A stretch of 64,000 nucleotides of DNA, taken from assembly GCF_036088315.1 (NCBI RefSeq), contig NZ_CP107996.1, positions 5,477,501 to 5,541,500 of the forward strand, written 5' to 3'. This stretch comes from Streptomyces sp. NBC_00344 (GTDB taxonomy: Bacteria > Actinomycetota > Actinomycetes > Streptomycetales > Streptomycetaceae). Positions 52,616 through 61,703 of this stretch are shown here, one piece after another (position 1 is the stretch's first letter; every line of letters starts with the position of its first letter). Position numbers and translations under genes: made by a program. The notes under the pieces are model-generated. The model was not told where the DNA came from. It did no database searches and saw nothing but the letters and a program-made list of their open reading frames with translations.

Positions 52616-53302
52616 ATGACGGGCGACGCGAACGACGGGTGGGCACGCGCGGTACGCAGCCGGCTCGGTCTCGGCAGGCTGCTGCCCCTGGGCGGCGCGG
52701 CGGACGGTTCATGGATCGCCGAAAAAGCGGCGGCGGCTGTGCTGATGCGGGCGGCGGAGAATGTTCCGGGACTGGTGCTGCATCAGGTGCGGCTGGCCCC
52801 TGCCGACCCCGAATTCCACGCCGAGCCACTGGTTCCGTCACCACCGGGCGCGCTGCCGCCGGGTCCGCTGCGCATCGAGGCGGAGGCGGCAGGCCTGGCG
52901 GGCGCGGATTCCATCCCGGCCGCCGCGGAGCGGCTGCGCGGCGTGCTGGTGCCGTTCTGCGCGGACCGGATCGGCCTCCTGGTCACTGGGATGGACGTAC
53001 GGGTGACAGGGCTGCTCGAAGCGGTGCCGTATCGGCCCCGGCCGGTTGCGCCGGACAGGGGAACCACCGCGGTGCGGGGGCCCGCTGCGGAGGCGGCGGC
53101 CGCGGTGCCCGGGGTCGCCTCACTCACCGGTGTGCTGGGGGCACCCGTGCACACGGCCGCGGGCCATGTGCGGGTGGAGATCGCGGTGGCGGCGGGCCAC
53201 CGGGCGCTGAGCGTGGCACTGGCGGTGCGGGCCGCGGTGGCCGGGGCGGCCCAGGGGGAGTCGTCGGTTGGGGTGCTGGTCACCACGGTGGAGCTCCCCT
53301 GA
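52616..53302 (+). CDS. Asp23-associated conserved protein (often annotated as nucleopolyhedrovirus P10-like)
   Basis: The 228-residue soluble protein is divergent from the Asp23 cluster. Two segments look like degenerate Asp23 units: WIAEKAAAAVLMRAAENVPGLVLHQVRLAP and a later one, EAAAAVPGVASLTGVLGAPVHTAAGHVRVEIAVAAGHRALSVALAVRAAVAGA. The P10 label seen in databases is not informative. It may interact with the Asp23 proteins. Confidence 0.75.
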   Translation: MTGDANDGWARAVRSRLGLGRLLPLGGAADGSWIAEKAAAAVLMRAAENVPGLVLHQVRLAPADPEFHAEPLVPSPPGALPPGPLRIEAEAAGLAGADSIPAAAERLRGVLVPFCADRIGLLVTGMDVRVTGLLEAVPYRPRPVAPDRGTTAVRGPAAEAAAAVPGVASLTGVLGAPVHTAAGHVRVEIAVAAGHRALSVALAVRAAVAGAAQGESSVGVLVTTVELP

Positions 53303-53350
53303 GCCCGCCCCCTGACGGGCCCGGGGCGTTCCGCCCGTGCGCTCCTCGGC

Positions 53351-54106
53351 TCAGAAGCCGTGCCGGAAACCGCCGTCCACCGGCAGCATCACACCCGTCA
53401 CGTAGGACGCGCCGGGTGACATCAGAAACGCTGCGGCCCGGCCGAACTCATCGGGTGTGCCGTACCGTCCCAGCGGCACCCGTGCCTCGCTCTTCGAGCG
53501 TGCGGCCTCGGGGTCGCCGCCCAGGGCGTCGAGTTGCCTCACCCGATCCGTGTCGATACGGCCGGGCAGCAGGCCGACCACCCGGATACCGCGCGGGGCG
53601 ACCTCGTTGGCGAGCGACTTCGCGAAGCCGGCCAGGCCGGGGCGGAGGCCGTTGGAGATCGTCAAGCCGGGGATGGGCTCATGGACCGAACCGGAGAGCA
53701 CAAAACCGATGACACCGCCGTCGGAGAGTTCGGCCGCCGCCGCCCGGGCCAGCCGCACCGCGCCGAGGAAGACCGATTCGAAAGCCGTCTGCCACTGGTC
53801 GTCGGTGGCGGAGGCCGCGGAGCCGGGGGCCGGGCCGCCGACGCTGATGAGGATGCCGTCGAACCGCCCGAAGTGTTCGCGTGCGGTGGCGATGAGCCGG
53901 GCGGCCGTGCCGGGGTCGGCGTTGTCGGCGGCGACACCGAGCACATCGGAGCCGAGCTCCGCCGCGGCCGCCTCGGCGGTCTTCGCGTCCCGTCCGGTGA
54001 TGACGATCTTCGCTCCGTCGGATGCCAGTTCACGCGCGGAGGCGTGGCCCAGCCCCCTGGTGGCTCCGGTGACGATGTAGACGCGGTCCTTCAGTCCAAG
54101 ATCCAT
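53351..54106 (-). CDS. Atypical short-chain dehydrogenase/reductase
   Basis: The 251-residue SDR has cofactor motif TGATRGLG (13-20) and the structural NxG-like ISVGGPAPG. The catalytic serine is kept (S138/S140), but the expected Tyr-x3-Lys reads S151-N-x-x-R155 (ISNGLRPG). This variant is known in a subgroup of proteins annotated as SDR oxidoreductases, so activity may be altered or absent. A minus-strand -10-like CAGGAT lies seven bases before the ATG. Confidence 0.85.
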   Translation of the reverse strand: MDLGLKDRVYIVTGATRGLGHASARELASDGAKIVITGRDAKTAEAAAAELGSDVLGVAADNADPGTAARLIATAREHFGRFDGILISVGGPAPGSAASATDDQWQTAFESVFLGAVRLARAAAAELSDGGVIGFVLSGSVHEPIPGLTISNGLRPGLAGFAKSLANEVAPRGIRVVGLLPGRIDTDRVRQLDALGGDPEAARSKSEARVPLGRYGTPDEFGRAAAFLMSPGASYVTGVMLPVDGGFRHGF

Positions 54107-54111
54107 GGGTC

Positions 54112-55911
54112 CTATCCTGCATCCTGCTGCCTCGGTCCCGTCCCGCGGGCCAGCGCGAGAGCGGTGTTCACCAGTCCGATGTGGCTGAAGGCCTGCGGGA
54201 AGTTGCCCAGTTGCCGTCCTGCCACCGGGTCGTACTCCTCCGACAGCAGCCCCACGTCGTTGCGGAGCGTCAGCAGCCGCTCGAAGAGGGCCTCCGCCTC
54301 CTCGACACGGCCGATCAGCCGCAAGGAGTCGGCCAGCCAGAACGAGCAGACGATGAAGGTGCCCTCGTCGCCGGGCAGGCCGTCGACCGCGGGGCCCCCG
54401 GTGCTGTAACGGCGTACCAGACCGTCACGGCTGAGCTCCGCACGTACCGCGTCGACCGTGCCCGCGACCCGGGGATCGTCCGGAGGGAGAAAGCCGACCT
54501 GGGGGATGAGCAGTGTCGCGGCGTCAAGCTCCGTGGAGCCGTAGGACTGGGTGAACGTGTTGCGCTCCGGGTCGTATCCCTTCTCGCACACCTCGCGGTG
54601 CACCTCGTCGCGCATCCTGCGCCACCGCTCCACGTCTCCGCGGAGCTTCGGGTCGCTCTCCAGCGTGCGCACGGCCCGGTCGGCGGCCACCCAGGCCATC
54701 ACCTTGGAGTGCACGAAGTGGCGGCGGGGTCCGCGCACCTCCCAGAGCCCCTCGTCCGGCTCGCGCCAGCGCGACTCGAGGAAGCCGAGGAGACTGAGCT
54801 GGAGGTTCCAGGCGTGCGCCTCGCCGGCCAGCCCTGCTGTCGCGGCGAGGTGCAGCGAGTCCATGACCTCGCCGTACACATCGAGCTGGAGCTGGTCGAC
54901 AGCGCCGTTGCCGATCCGTACCGGTGCGGAGTCCTCATGGCCGCGCAGCCAGACCAGTTCGGCCTCGGGCAGTCTTCGCTCGCCCGCCAGTCCGTACATG
55001 ATCTGCAGATCGCCCGGGTTGCCCGCCACCGCACGCAGCAGCCAGTCCCGCCAGGCCGCCGCTTCGTCCACATAGCCGCAGGCGAGCAGCGCACCCAGGG
55101 TCAGTGTGGAGTCGCGCAGCCAGCAGAACCGGTAGTCCCAGTTGCGCACGCCGCCGATCTCCTCGGGGAGCGAGGTGGTCGGTGCGGCAACGATTCCGCC
55201 GGTCGGCCGGTAGGTGAGCGCCTTGAGGGTGATCAGCGAACGGATCACGGCGTCGCGGTGGGGTCCTTCGTACTGGCAGCGTGCCGACCACTCGTGCCAG
55301 TCGGTCAGCGAGTTCTCCAGCGCCTCGTACGGATCGACGAGGTCGGGCCGCGGCTCGTGCGAGGGGTGCCAGGTCATCACGAACGCCACCTTCTCGCCCT
55401 CGGCGACCGTGAAGGTGGAACAGGTGGAGAAATGCTGACCCCAGGTCTTCACCTGCGGCTCGCTGCGCAGCCACACCGAGTCGGGGCCCGCCACTGCGAC
55501 ACGATGGCCGTTCGTGCGGCGCATCCACGGCACCACGGATCCGTAGTCGAACCGCAGCCGGAGCGTGCCGGCCATGGCCACCTCGCCCGAGACGCCCTCC
55601 ACGATCCGCACGATGTCCGGAGCCGTGTCCCGCTGCGGCATGAAGTCGGTGACCTTGACCGTGCCGCTCGGGGTCTCCCAGACGGACTCCAGGACCAGGG
55701 AGTCCCCGACGTAGCCGCGCCGGGTGCAGTCGCCGCCCTCCGCCGGCCCGAGGATCCAGTGGCCGTTGTCGTCGTCCCCGAGCAGGGCGGCGAAGCAGGC
55801 TCCGGAGTCGAAGCGGGGCAGGCACAGCCAGTCTATGGAGCCGTCCTTGCCCACCAGGGCCGCTGTCTGCAGGTCGCCGATGAGGGCGTAGTCCTCGATG
55901 CGTTGCGTCAC
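54112..55911 (-). CDS. GH15 glucoamylase/trehalase-like glycoside hydrolase
   Basis: The 599-residue cytosolic protein starts at GTG with IEDYALIGDLQTAALVGKDGSIDWLCLPRFDSGACFAALLG, the usual opening of bacterial GH15 proteins. It also has IGGVRNWDYRFCWLRDSTL (catalytic-site region) and a second acid region in GDEGTFIVCSFWL. Actinobacterial members include trehalases acting inside the cell and glucan hydrolases. No signal peptide, so an intracellular role in trehalose or glycogen turnover is likely. Confidence 0.9.
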   Translation of the reverse strand: MTQRIEDYALIGDLQTAALVGKDGSIDWLCLPRFDSGACFAALLGDDDNGHWILGPAEGGDCTRRGYVGDSLVLESVWETPSGTVKVTDFMPQRDTAPDIVRIVEGVSGEVAMAGTLRLRFDYGSVVPWMRRTNGHRVAVAGPDSVWLRSEPQVKTWGQHFSTCSTFTVAEGEKVAFVMTWHPSHEPRPDLVDPYEALENSLTDWHEWSARCQYEGPHRDAVIRSLITLKALTYRPTGGIVAAPTTSLPEEIGGVRNWDYRFCWLRDSTLTLGALLACGYVDEAAAWRDWLLRAVAGNPGDLQIMYGLAGERRLPEAELVWLRGHEDSAPVRIGNGAVDQLQLDVYGEVMDSLHLAATAGLAGEAHAWNLQLSLLGFLESRWREPDEGLWEVRGPRRHFVHSKVMAWVAADRAVRTLESDPKLRGDVERWRRMRDEVHREVCEKGYDPERNTFTQSYGSTELDAATLLIPQVGFLPPDDPRVAGTVDAVRAELSRDGLVRRYSTGGPAVDGLPGDEGTFIVCSFWLADSLRLIGRVEEAEALFERLLTLRNDVGLLSEEYDPVAGRQLGNFPQAFSHIGLVNTALALARGTGPRQQDAG

Positions 55912-55941
55912 GCTCTGGCGTCTTCCCTTGAGCGGGCCGTG

Positions 55942-56751
55942 TTAAGCAGCCACGGGGGTGTGCTCCGGTACGGCCGCCGATGCCGATGCTGTCCGGTCGC
56001 GCTTCTCGCGGCGTACCAGCACCACCCATCCGACGGGCACTCCGGCGGTGAAGAGCCACCACTGCACGGCGTAGGCCATATGCGGGCCGATATCGCTGTG
56101 CTCCGGTGTCGGGATGAGTTCGGGGGTGTCGCCCTTCGGCTCGGGCGCGGTCTGCTCGATGTAGCCGCCGAGCACCGGCTTGCCCAGTGCCTTCGCCTGC
56201 TGGGCGCTGTTGATCAGCATCACCTGGTGGGGCGGCAGCCCGCTCACGTCCTTGATGCCGCTGTCCGCCGTCGTCTGATCGGCCATCAGCCGTCCGGTCA
56301 CCGTCAGCCTGCCCCTCGGTGCTGCCGGGATTCTGGGCAGAGTGATCTGGCTGCCGTTGTCCGGGATCCAGCCGCGGTTGATCAGCACCCGCTTGCCGTT
56401 GTCCAGGACGAAGGGGGTCAGGACGTGGTAACCGACCGTGCCGTCCGCCGAGGTCCTGCGCCGCACGACGACCTGGTCGGCGGTGTCGAAGGTGCCGGTG
56501 GCGGTGACCTGACGCCAGTACTGGGAGTGCGGAACCGTGTGCCCGGGGGAGGTCAGCTCGTCGACCGGAACCGGCTTGGCCCTGAGGTTCTCGGCGATCA
56601 GCGCGTTCTGCGCGACCTTGTGCTCGTGGCGGTGCAGCTGCCAGAAGCCCAGCTTGATCATCGTCGGCATCAGGACGAGTGCGACAAGGGTGAGAATCAC
56701 CCACTGCCGGGTCAACAGGAAGCGGTACACGCCTTTGACGGTACCTGGCAT
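55942..56751 (-). CDS. SURF1-family cytochrome oxidase assembly protein
   Basis: The 269-residue protein has an N-terminal helix (VILTLVALVLMPTMIKLGFWQLHRHE, residues about 15-40) with the SURF1 GxWQ motif, a central periplasmic domain (VLDNGKRVLINRGWIP) and a C-terminal helix (AYAVQWWLFTAGVPVGWVVLVRRE). SURF1 helps insert heme A into cytochrome aa3 oxidase. No other oxidase genes are nearby. Confidence 0.9.
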   Translation of the reverse strand: MPGTVKGVYRFLLTRQWVILTLVALVLMPTMIKLGFWQLHRHEHKVAQNALIAENLRAKPVPVDELTSPGHTVPHSQYWRQVTATGTFDTADQVVVRRRTSADGTVGYHVLTPFVLDNGKRVLINRGWIPDNGSQITLPRIPAAPRGRLTVTGRLMADQTTADSGIKDVSGLPPHQVMLINSAQQAKALGKPVLGGYIEQTAPEPKGDTPELIPTPEHSDIGPHMAYAVQWWLFTAGVPVGWVVLVRREKRDRTASASAAVPEHTPVAA

Positions 56752-56757
56752 GAAATG

Positions 56758-56786
56758 GCCCCCGGACGGGGGGTCCTCCCGGGGGC
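56758..56786 (-). terminator. Hairpin downstream of the zinc-ribbon gene
   Basis: GCCCCCGG (56758-56765) and CCGGGGGC (56779-56786) are complementary around a 13-base loop. It lies between the zinc-ribbon stop and the SURF1 start, separating the two minus-strand units. Confidence 0.55.
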
Positions 56787-56814
56787 GGGCCTTGAACGCG
56801 GACCCTGCGGCCTG

Positions 56815-57048
56815 TCAGACCTTGTCGACGATGCCCACCTTCCCCTCCGCGCGGGCGCAGTGGCCGCCGCAGAACCACTGCCCGTCGACCTCCACGCCCT
56901 GCCCGATCACCCGGACACGGCAGTGCTCGCAGATGGGCGCCATCCGGTGAATGGCGCAGGAGAAGCAGTCGAAGACATGCACAGCGCCCTGCGCGTGCAC
57001 CTCGAAGGACATGCCGTAGTCGTTTCCGCATACCTCGCAACGTGCCAT
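56815..57048 (-). CDS. Small zinc-ribbon protein
   Basis: The 77-residue protein has three Cys-x2/3-Cys or Cys/His groups: CEVCGNDYG (4-12), HVFDCFSCAIH, CEHCRV and WFCGGHC, enough for two structural zinc sites. It is conserved in Streptomyces without an assigned role. ATG 57048 opens at the first cysteine group; a TTG at 57111 overlapping the exonuclease stop would add a Ser/Pro-rich extension. Confidence 0.78.
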   Translation of the reverse strand: MARCEVCGNDYGMSFEVHAQGAVHVFDCFSCAIHRMAPICEHCRVRVIGQGVEVDGQWFCGGHCARAEGKVGIVDKV

Positions 57049-57107
57049 GCGCCACAGGGTGGAACCCGGGGACGGCGAGGGCGAGGGAGTGATGGGCGAG
57101 TCGTCCC

Positions 57108-58088
57108 TCAATCACCCGTCTGCGGGACCGGTACGACGTCCCGCAGCAACTGGGTGAACGCGGCCTCGTCGACGACCGGGGTACCGAAGGACTTGGCCTT
57201 CACGGTCTTGGAGGTCGCCGAGTCGGGGTCGTTGGTGACGAGCAGGCTGGTCAGCCGGGAGAGGCTGGTCGCCACATGCAGCCCGGCATCGGCGGCGCGG
57301 TCCTCCAGCAGTTCACGGTCCACCGATGTGTCACCCGAAAAGGCGACCCGCATGCCCTGGGCGAGCGGTTTGCCCGGCTCGTACCGTCCCGGGTTCGGGT
57401 AGGGGCAGGCCGGCCGTTTCCGGGACGGGCGCCAGCTGGTCTGGCGGTAGGAGGCCTGGTAGCCGACCCGAGGCGTCGCCGGTGCGTCCGACCACTCGGT
57501 GAGCGGCCGGCACTCCAGGAGCGGCAGCCGCACCCCGTCCCGGGCCGCGGCGTGCAGGCTCGGCCGGAACGCCTCGGCGAGCACCCGTGCGTCGTCCAGG
57601 GCGTGGTGGGCCCGCTGCTGTACGACGCCGAAGTGCGCGGCGAGCGACTCCAGTTTGTGGTTGGGCAGCGGCAGCGCCAGTTCCTTGGAGAGTGCGATGG
57701 TGCACAGCCGCTGACGGACCGGCGCGACGCGTTCGGCACGGGCGTACTCCCTGGCGATCATCTGCCAGTCGAAGATGGCGTTGTGCGCGACCAGCACCCG
57801 TCCGTCGAGCCGTGTGGCGAACTCCGCGGCCACCTCCGGGAAGAGCGGGGCGCCCTCGAGTACATCGCTGGTCAGACCGTGGATCCAGACGGGGCCGGGG
57901 TCCCGCTCGGGATTGACCAGTGTGTACCAGTGGTCCTCGACGTTCCCCCGGCCGTCCAGCCGGTACACGGCGGCGGAGATTATCCGGTCGTCACGGGCGA
58001 GCCCGGTGGTCTCCACGTCGACGACCGCGTACCCCTGCGGATACGCGGCCGGCCACACTGTCGCTGCTGTCTGAGGGTCGTCGAGCAT
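57108..58088 (-). CDS. DnaQ-like 3'-5' exonuclease with C-terminal BRCT domain
   Basis: The 326-residue protein has a DEDDh exonuclease core: D24-x-E26 (VVDVETTGL), VAHNAIFDWQM, and HHALDDARVLAEA. A C-terminal BRCT domain follows (GMRVAFSGDTSVDRELLEDRAADAGLHV to SLLVTNDPDSATSKTVKAKSFGTPVV). Such proteins are annotated as DNA polymerase III epsilon-like and act in repair or trimming. ATG 58088 has a -10-like TATTCT just upstream. Confidence 0.9.
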   Translation of the reverse strand: MLDDPQTAATVWPAAYPQGYAVVDVETTGLARDDRIISAAVYRLDGRGNVEDHWYTLVNPERDPGPVWIHGLTSDVLEGAPLFPEVAAEFATRLDGRVLVAHNAIFDWQMIAREYARAERVAPVRQRLCTIALSKELALPLPNHKLESLAAHFGVVQQRAHHALDDARVLAEAFRPSLHAAARDGVRLPLLECRPLTEWSDAPATPRVGYQASYRQTSWRPSRKRPACPYPNPGRYEPGKPLAQGMRVAFSGDTSVDRELLEDRAADAGLHVATSLSRLTSLLVTNDPDSATSKTVKAKSFGTPVVDEAAFTQLLRDVVPVPQTGD

Positions 58089-58179
58089 GGTCACAGAGAA
58101 TACGGGCCCGTGGTGACAACACCCGAACCACGGTGGAATTGGGCTCCGTCCGGGGCCCGGCCGGTGGGATCCTTCCCGA

Positions 58180-58941
58180 GTGAATGAAGAGCCGGCGCAG
58201 GACACGACGCAGAACGCGGCACAGGGGACAGAGCGCGGGACGGGCCATGACGAACCCCACCGGAACGGCCTCGGAGCACGCCTCAACTGGCTCCGGGCCG
58301 CGGTGCTCGGGGCCAATGACGGCATCGTCTCCACAGCAGGTCTGGTCGTCGGTGTCGCGGGCGCCACGGACTCGCGTTCCGCACTGCTCACCGCGGGGCT
58401 CGCAGGACTGCTGGCAGGATCGATGTCGATGGCGGCGGGCGAGTACGTCTCGGTGTCCACCCAGCGCGACTCGCAGAAGGCGGCGCTGGCCACCGAGAAG
58501 CGTGAGCTGCGCGACGAACCACAGGCCGAACTCGAGGAACTGGCAGGTCTGCTGGAGGAAAAGGGCCTCCGGCCCGACCTGGCGAGAGAGGCCGCCGAGC
58601 AGCTCACCGAGCGCGATGCGCTGCGCGCCCACGCCGAGGTGGAACTCGGTATCGACCCCGACGACCTGACCGATCCCTGGCATGCGGCGGGCGCCAGTTT
58701 CCTGGCCTTCACCGTCGGGGCCCTCCTGCCACTGCTGGCGATCGTGCTGCCGCCCGCTCCGGCCCGTCTCCATGTGACCGTCCTGTCCGTACTGGTGGCA
58801 CTCGCGATGACCGGCTGGGGGAGTGCCCGCCTCGGTGCGGCCCCGGTCGCCGTCGCGGTGTGGCGGAACATGGCGGGCGGGGCGCTGGCAATGGCGGTCA
58901 CCTACGCGGCGGGGGCACTCCTCGGCGCCGCGGGTGCCTGA
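58180..58941 (+). CDS. VIT1/CCC1-family iron/manganese transporter
   Basis: The 253-residue protein has the first-helix signature LGANDGIVSTAGLVVGVAGA, then SMSMAAGEYVSVSTQRD, a charged cytoplasmic loop rich in glutamate (EKRELRDEPQAELEELAG) that binds metal in VIT1, and three C-terminal helices. It exports or stores Fe(II)/Mn(II). GTG start; divergent from the exonuclease gene. Confidence 0.9.
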   Translation: MNEEPAQDTTQNAAQGTERGTGHDEPHRNGLGARLNWLRAAVLGANDGIVSTAGLVVGVAGATDSRSALLTAGLAGLLAGSMSMAAGEYVSVSTQRDSQKAALATEKRELRDEPQAELEELAGLLEEKGLRPDLAREAAEQLTERDALRAHAEVELGIDPDDLTDPWHAAGASFLAFTVGALLPLLAIVLPPAPARLHVTVLSVLVALAMTGWGSARLGAAPVAVAVWRNMAGGALAMAVTYAAGALLGAAGA

Positions 58942-59052
58942 CGGCGGAGCGGACGTTGGCAGAAGTCACCAAAGGACGCTGACAGAAAGTCTCACATACT
59001 TGTGGGTAACAACATCTAGCGGTGGCCGACGGGACACCCCTACGGTGCTTGC

Positions 59053-59940
59053 ATGCCGAACCTGCCCGATGTCGTGCTGTGGTCCATACCGGCCTTTGTC
59101 CTGCTCACCGTTGTGGAGGTGGTGAGCTACCGGTTCCATCCCGATGAGGATGCCGCCGGATACGAGACGAAGGACGCCGCGACCAGTATCGGGATGGGTC
59201 TCGGCAGCCTGGTCTTCGACTTCGCCTGGAAGATCCCGATCGTCGCGATCTACACCGCGGTCTACGAACTGACCCCGCTGCGCATCCCGGTCCTGTGGTG
59301 GACCGTGCCGCTCATGTTGCTCGGGCAGGACTTCTTCTACTACTGGTCCCACCGGGGCCACCACGTCATCCGGATCCTGTGGGCCTGCCACGTCGTGCAC
59401 CACTCCAGCCGCAGGTTCAACCTCTCCACGGCGCTGCGCCAGCCGTGGACGTCACTGACCGTATGGCCCTTCTACGTGCCGATGATCGCCCTCGGCGTCC
59501 ACCCCGCGGCGCTGGCCTTCTGCTCGTCGGCGAATCTCGTCTACCAGTTCTGGGTGCACACCGAGCGCATCGACAAGCTGCCGCGGCCTTTCGAGTTCCT
59601 GCTCAACACTCCCTCGCACCACCGGGTGCACCACGCCTCGCAGGGCGGATATCTGGACCGCAACTTCGGCGGCATCCTGATCGTGTGGGACCGGCTGTTC
59701 CGATCCTTCACGGTGGAGACCGTGCGACCGGTCTTCGGGTTGACCAAGAACATCGACACCTACAACCCGCTGCGTGTGGCGACCCACGAGTACGCCGCGA
59801 TAGCCCGGGACGTACGCGCCGCCGGGAGCTGGCGGGAGCGTGCGGGACGGGTCTTCCGCGGGCCCGGGTGGCAGCCGGGCCCGCGGCCGGCCGGTGTACC
59901 CGCCGCCGCCCCGGAGACAGTGGCGGAGCACGTCGCGTGA
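59053..59940 (+). CDS. Fatty acid hydroxylase/sterol desaturase-family protein
   Basis: The 295-residue membrane protein carries the di-iron histidine clusters: HRGHH in YYWSHRGHHVIRIL, HVVHHSS and HHRVHHAS. It has four or more hydrophobic segments. Family members hydroxylate or desaturate lipids. TACGGT six bases before the ATG suggests a leaderless promoter. The stop overlaps the next gene (GTGA). Confidence 0.9.
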   Translation: MPNLPDVVLWSIPAFVLLTVVEVVSYRFHPDEDAAGYETKDAATSIGMGLGSLVFDFAWKIPIVAIYTAVYELTPLRIPVLWWTVPLMLLGQDFFYYWSHRGHHVIRILWACHVVHHSSRRFNLSTALRQPWTSLTVWPFYVPMIALGVHPAALAFCSSANLVYQFWVHTERIDKLPRPFEFLLNTPSHHRVHHASQGGYLDRNFGGILIVWDRLFRSFTVETVRPVFGLTKNIDTYNPLRVATHEYAAIARDVRAAGSWRERAGRVFRGPGWQPGPRPAGVPAAAPETVAEHVA

Positions 59941-60617
59941 CCCTGCCGTACGGCCGGGAGCGGGCCGCGCGGTCCCTGCTGCTCGCCTTCGGGCTCGTGG
60001 CGCTGGCCGACCTCGCGGTCCTTCCGGCCGGCCCGCACATCGTCCATGTCGTCGCCAAGCCCCTGCTGATGCCCCTCCTGGCAGCCCATGTGTATGCCCG
60101 CGGTGGTCCCCGGCTGCTCATCGCCGCTCTGCTCTTCGGCTGGGGCGGCGACACCTTGCTTCTCCTCGACACGGACGCGGCCTTCCTCGCGGGAATGGCC
60201 TCCTTCGCGGCGGGACATGTCTGCTATCTGATGCTCTTCGGCCGCGGACGCACCCATCCGCTGCTCGGCGCCGGATACGGCATCGCGCTCGTCGCCACCG
60301 TGGCCGCCCTCTGGCCCGGCCTGCCCGCCGGGCTGCGCATCCCGGTCGTCTGCTACTCGCTGCTGCTCACGGCGATGGCGTACCGCGCGAGCAGGCTCGG
60401 GACCACAGCCGCCGTCGGCGGTGCGCTCTTCCTGATCTCGGACACCCTGATCGCCACCGGCGTCGCCCATCGTCCGCAGCTGCCCTGTCCCGGTCTCTGG
60501 GTCATGGGGACCTATCTGGCGGCCCAGTATCTGCTCGCTTCCGGGGCCCTGCGGTACGCGGCAGGGCAGTCCCCGGCGCCCGCGCTACGCGACGGCACGG
60601 TATCCGGCGTACGGTGA
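59937..60617 (+). CDS. YhhN-family membrane protein (lysoplasmalogenase-like)
   Basis: The 226-residue polytopic protein has about seven or eight membrane helices and the YhhN blocks KPLLMPLLAAHVYA, LFGWGGDTLLLLD and ALFLISDTLIATGV. Animal relatives (TMEM86) hydrolyse the vinyl-ether bond of lysoplasmalogens. It is translationally coupled to the fatty acid hydroxylase, pointing to membrane lipid metabolism. Confidence 0.87.
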   Translation: MTLPYGRERAARSLLLAFGLVALADLAVLPAGPHIVHVVAKPLLMPLLAAHVYARGGPRLLIAALLFGWGGDTLLLLDTDAAFLAGMASFAAGHVCYLMLFGRGRTHPLLGAGYGIALVATVAALWPGLPAGLRIPVVCYSLLLTAMAYRASRLGTTAAVGGALFLISDTLIATGVAHRPQLPCPGLWVMGTYLAAQYLLASGALRYAAGQSPAPALRDGTVSGVR

Positions 60618-60654
60618 CATTCGTTCATTCGTCCGATCAGCAAGGATCCACCCC

Positions 60655-61695
60655 ATGCGTGCCACCGTCATCCACGCCCCTCATGACATCCGGGTCGAAG
60701 AGGTGCCGGATCCCGTGATCCAGCAGCCCACCGATGCGGTGGTGCGGGTGCTGCGCGCCTGCATCTGCGGCAGCGACCTGTGGGCCTACCGCGGCACGGC
60801 AGCGCGGGTGCCGGGTCAGCGCATCGGCCACGAGTTCCTCGGCATCGTCGAGGAGGCCGGTTCCGAAGTGAACGGCTTCGCGGTGGGTGACCTGGTCGTC
60901 GCCCCCTTCGTCTGGTCCGACGGAACCTGCGAGTACTGCGCGGACGGCCTGCACACCTCCTGCCCGCAGGGCGGCTTCTGGGGCTCGGTCGGCTCCGACG
61001 GCGGTCAGGGCGAGGCGGTGCGGGTGCCGTTCGCCGACGGCACACTCGTCGGGCTGCCGGCCGATGCGGCGTCCGACGACCGTCTCCTCACCGGACTGCT
61101 GGCGCTCTCCGACGTCCTGGGTACCGGCCACCACGCCGCTCTCGGCGCGGGTGTGCGCCCCGGGTCCACGGTCGCGGTGGTCGGGGACGGCGCCGTCGGA
61201 CTCTGCGGTGTACTGGCCGCCAGGCGGCTCGGCGCCGAGCGCATCATCGCGCTGGGCCGCCATCAGGCCCGCACGGATATCGCGAAGACGTTCGGAGCCA
61301 CCGATGTGGTCGCGGTCCGTGGCGAGGAGGCCATAGCGGCGGTACGCGAACTGACCGGTGGCCAGGGAGCGCACTCGGTGATCGAGGCCGTCGGCACCGA
61401 GCAGTCGATGCGCACAGCCGTCGCGATCACCCGCGACGGTGGCGCCGTCGGCTATGTCGGCGTCCCGCACGGCAGCGGCACCGGTCTCGACCTCAGTGAC
61501 ATGTTCGACCGCAACATCGCCTTGCGCGGCGGCGTCGCCCCGGTCCGTGCCTACATCCCCGAGCTGCTCCCCGACATCCTGAACGGATCGGTCGACCCGT
61601 CGCCCGTCTTCGATCGGGTCGTCGGTCTCGACGGGGTGCCCGAGGGCTACCGGGCGATGGACGAGCGCACCGCCCTCAAGGTGATCGTCAAGTAG
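60655..61695 (+). CDS. Zinc-dependent alcohol dehydrogenase (MDR family)
   Basis: The 346-residue MDR enzyme has catalytic zinc ligands C38 (ICGSDLW), H59-E60 (IGHEFLG), a structural zinc site (CEYCADGLHTSC) and the cofactor motif VVGDGAVGLCGV. Ribosome site AAGGAT before ATG 60655. Substrate (alcohol, polyol or S-hydroxymethyl thiol) is not determined by sequence. Confidence 0.9.
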   Translation: MRATVIHAPHDIRVEEVPDPVIQQPTDAVVRVLRACICGSDLWAYRGTAARVPGQRIGHEFLGIVEEAGSEVNGFAVGDLVVAPFVWSDGTCEYCADGLHTSCPQGGFWGSVGSDGGQGEAVRVPFADGTLVGLPADAASDDRLLTGLLALSDVLGTGHHAALGAGVRPGSTVAVVGDGAVGLCGVLAARRLGAERIIALGRHQARTDIAKTFGATDVVAVRGEEAIAAVRELTGGQGAHSVIEAVGTEQSMRTAVAITRDGGAVGYVGVPHGSGTGLDLSDMFDRNIALRGGVAPVRAYIPELLPDILNGSVDPSPVFDRVVGLDGVPEGYRAMDERTALKVIVK

Positions 61696-61703
61696 GCGAC
61701 GGG

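Noticed and set aside
54181..57402. A 1073-codon plus-strand open frame
   Set aside because: It is antisense to GH15, SURF1 and the zinc-ribbon gene, all with clear motifs. Its translation is low-complexity (Gly, Arg, His, Val rich), the usual shadow of GC-rich genes.
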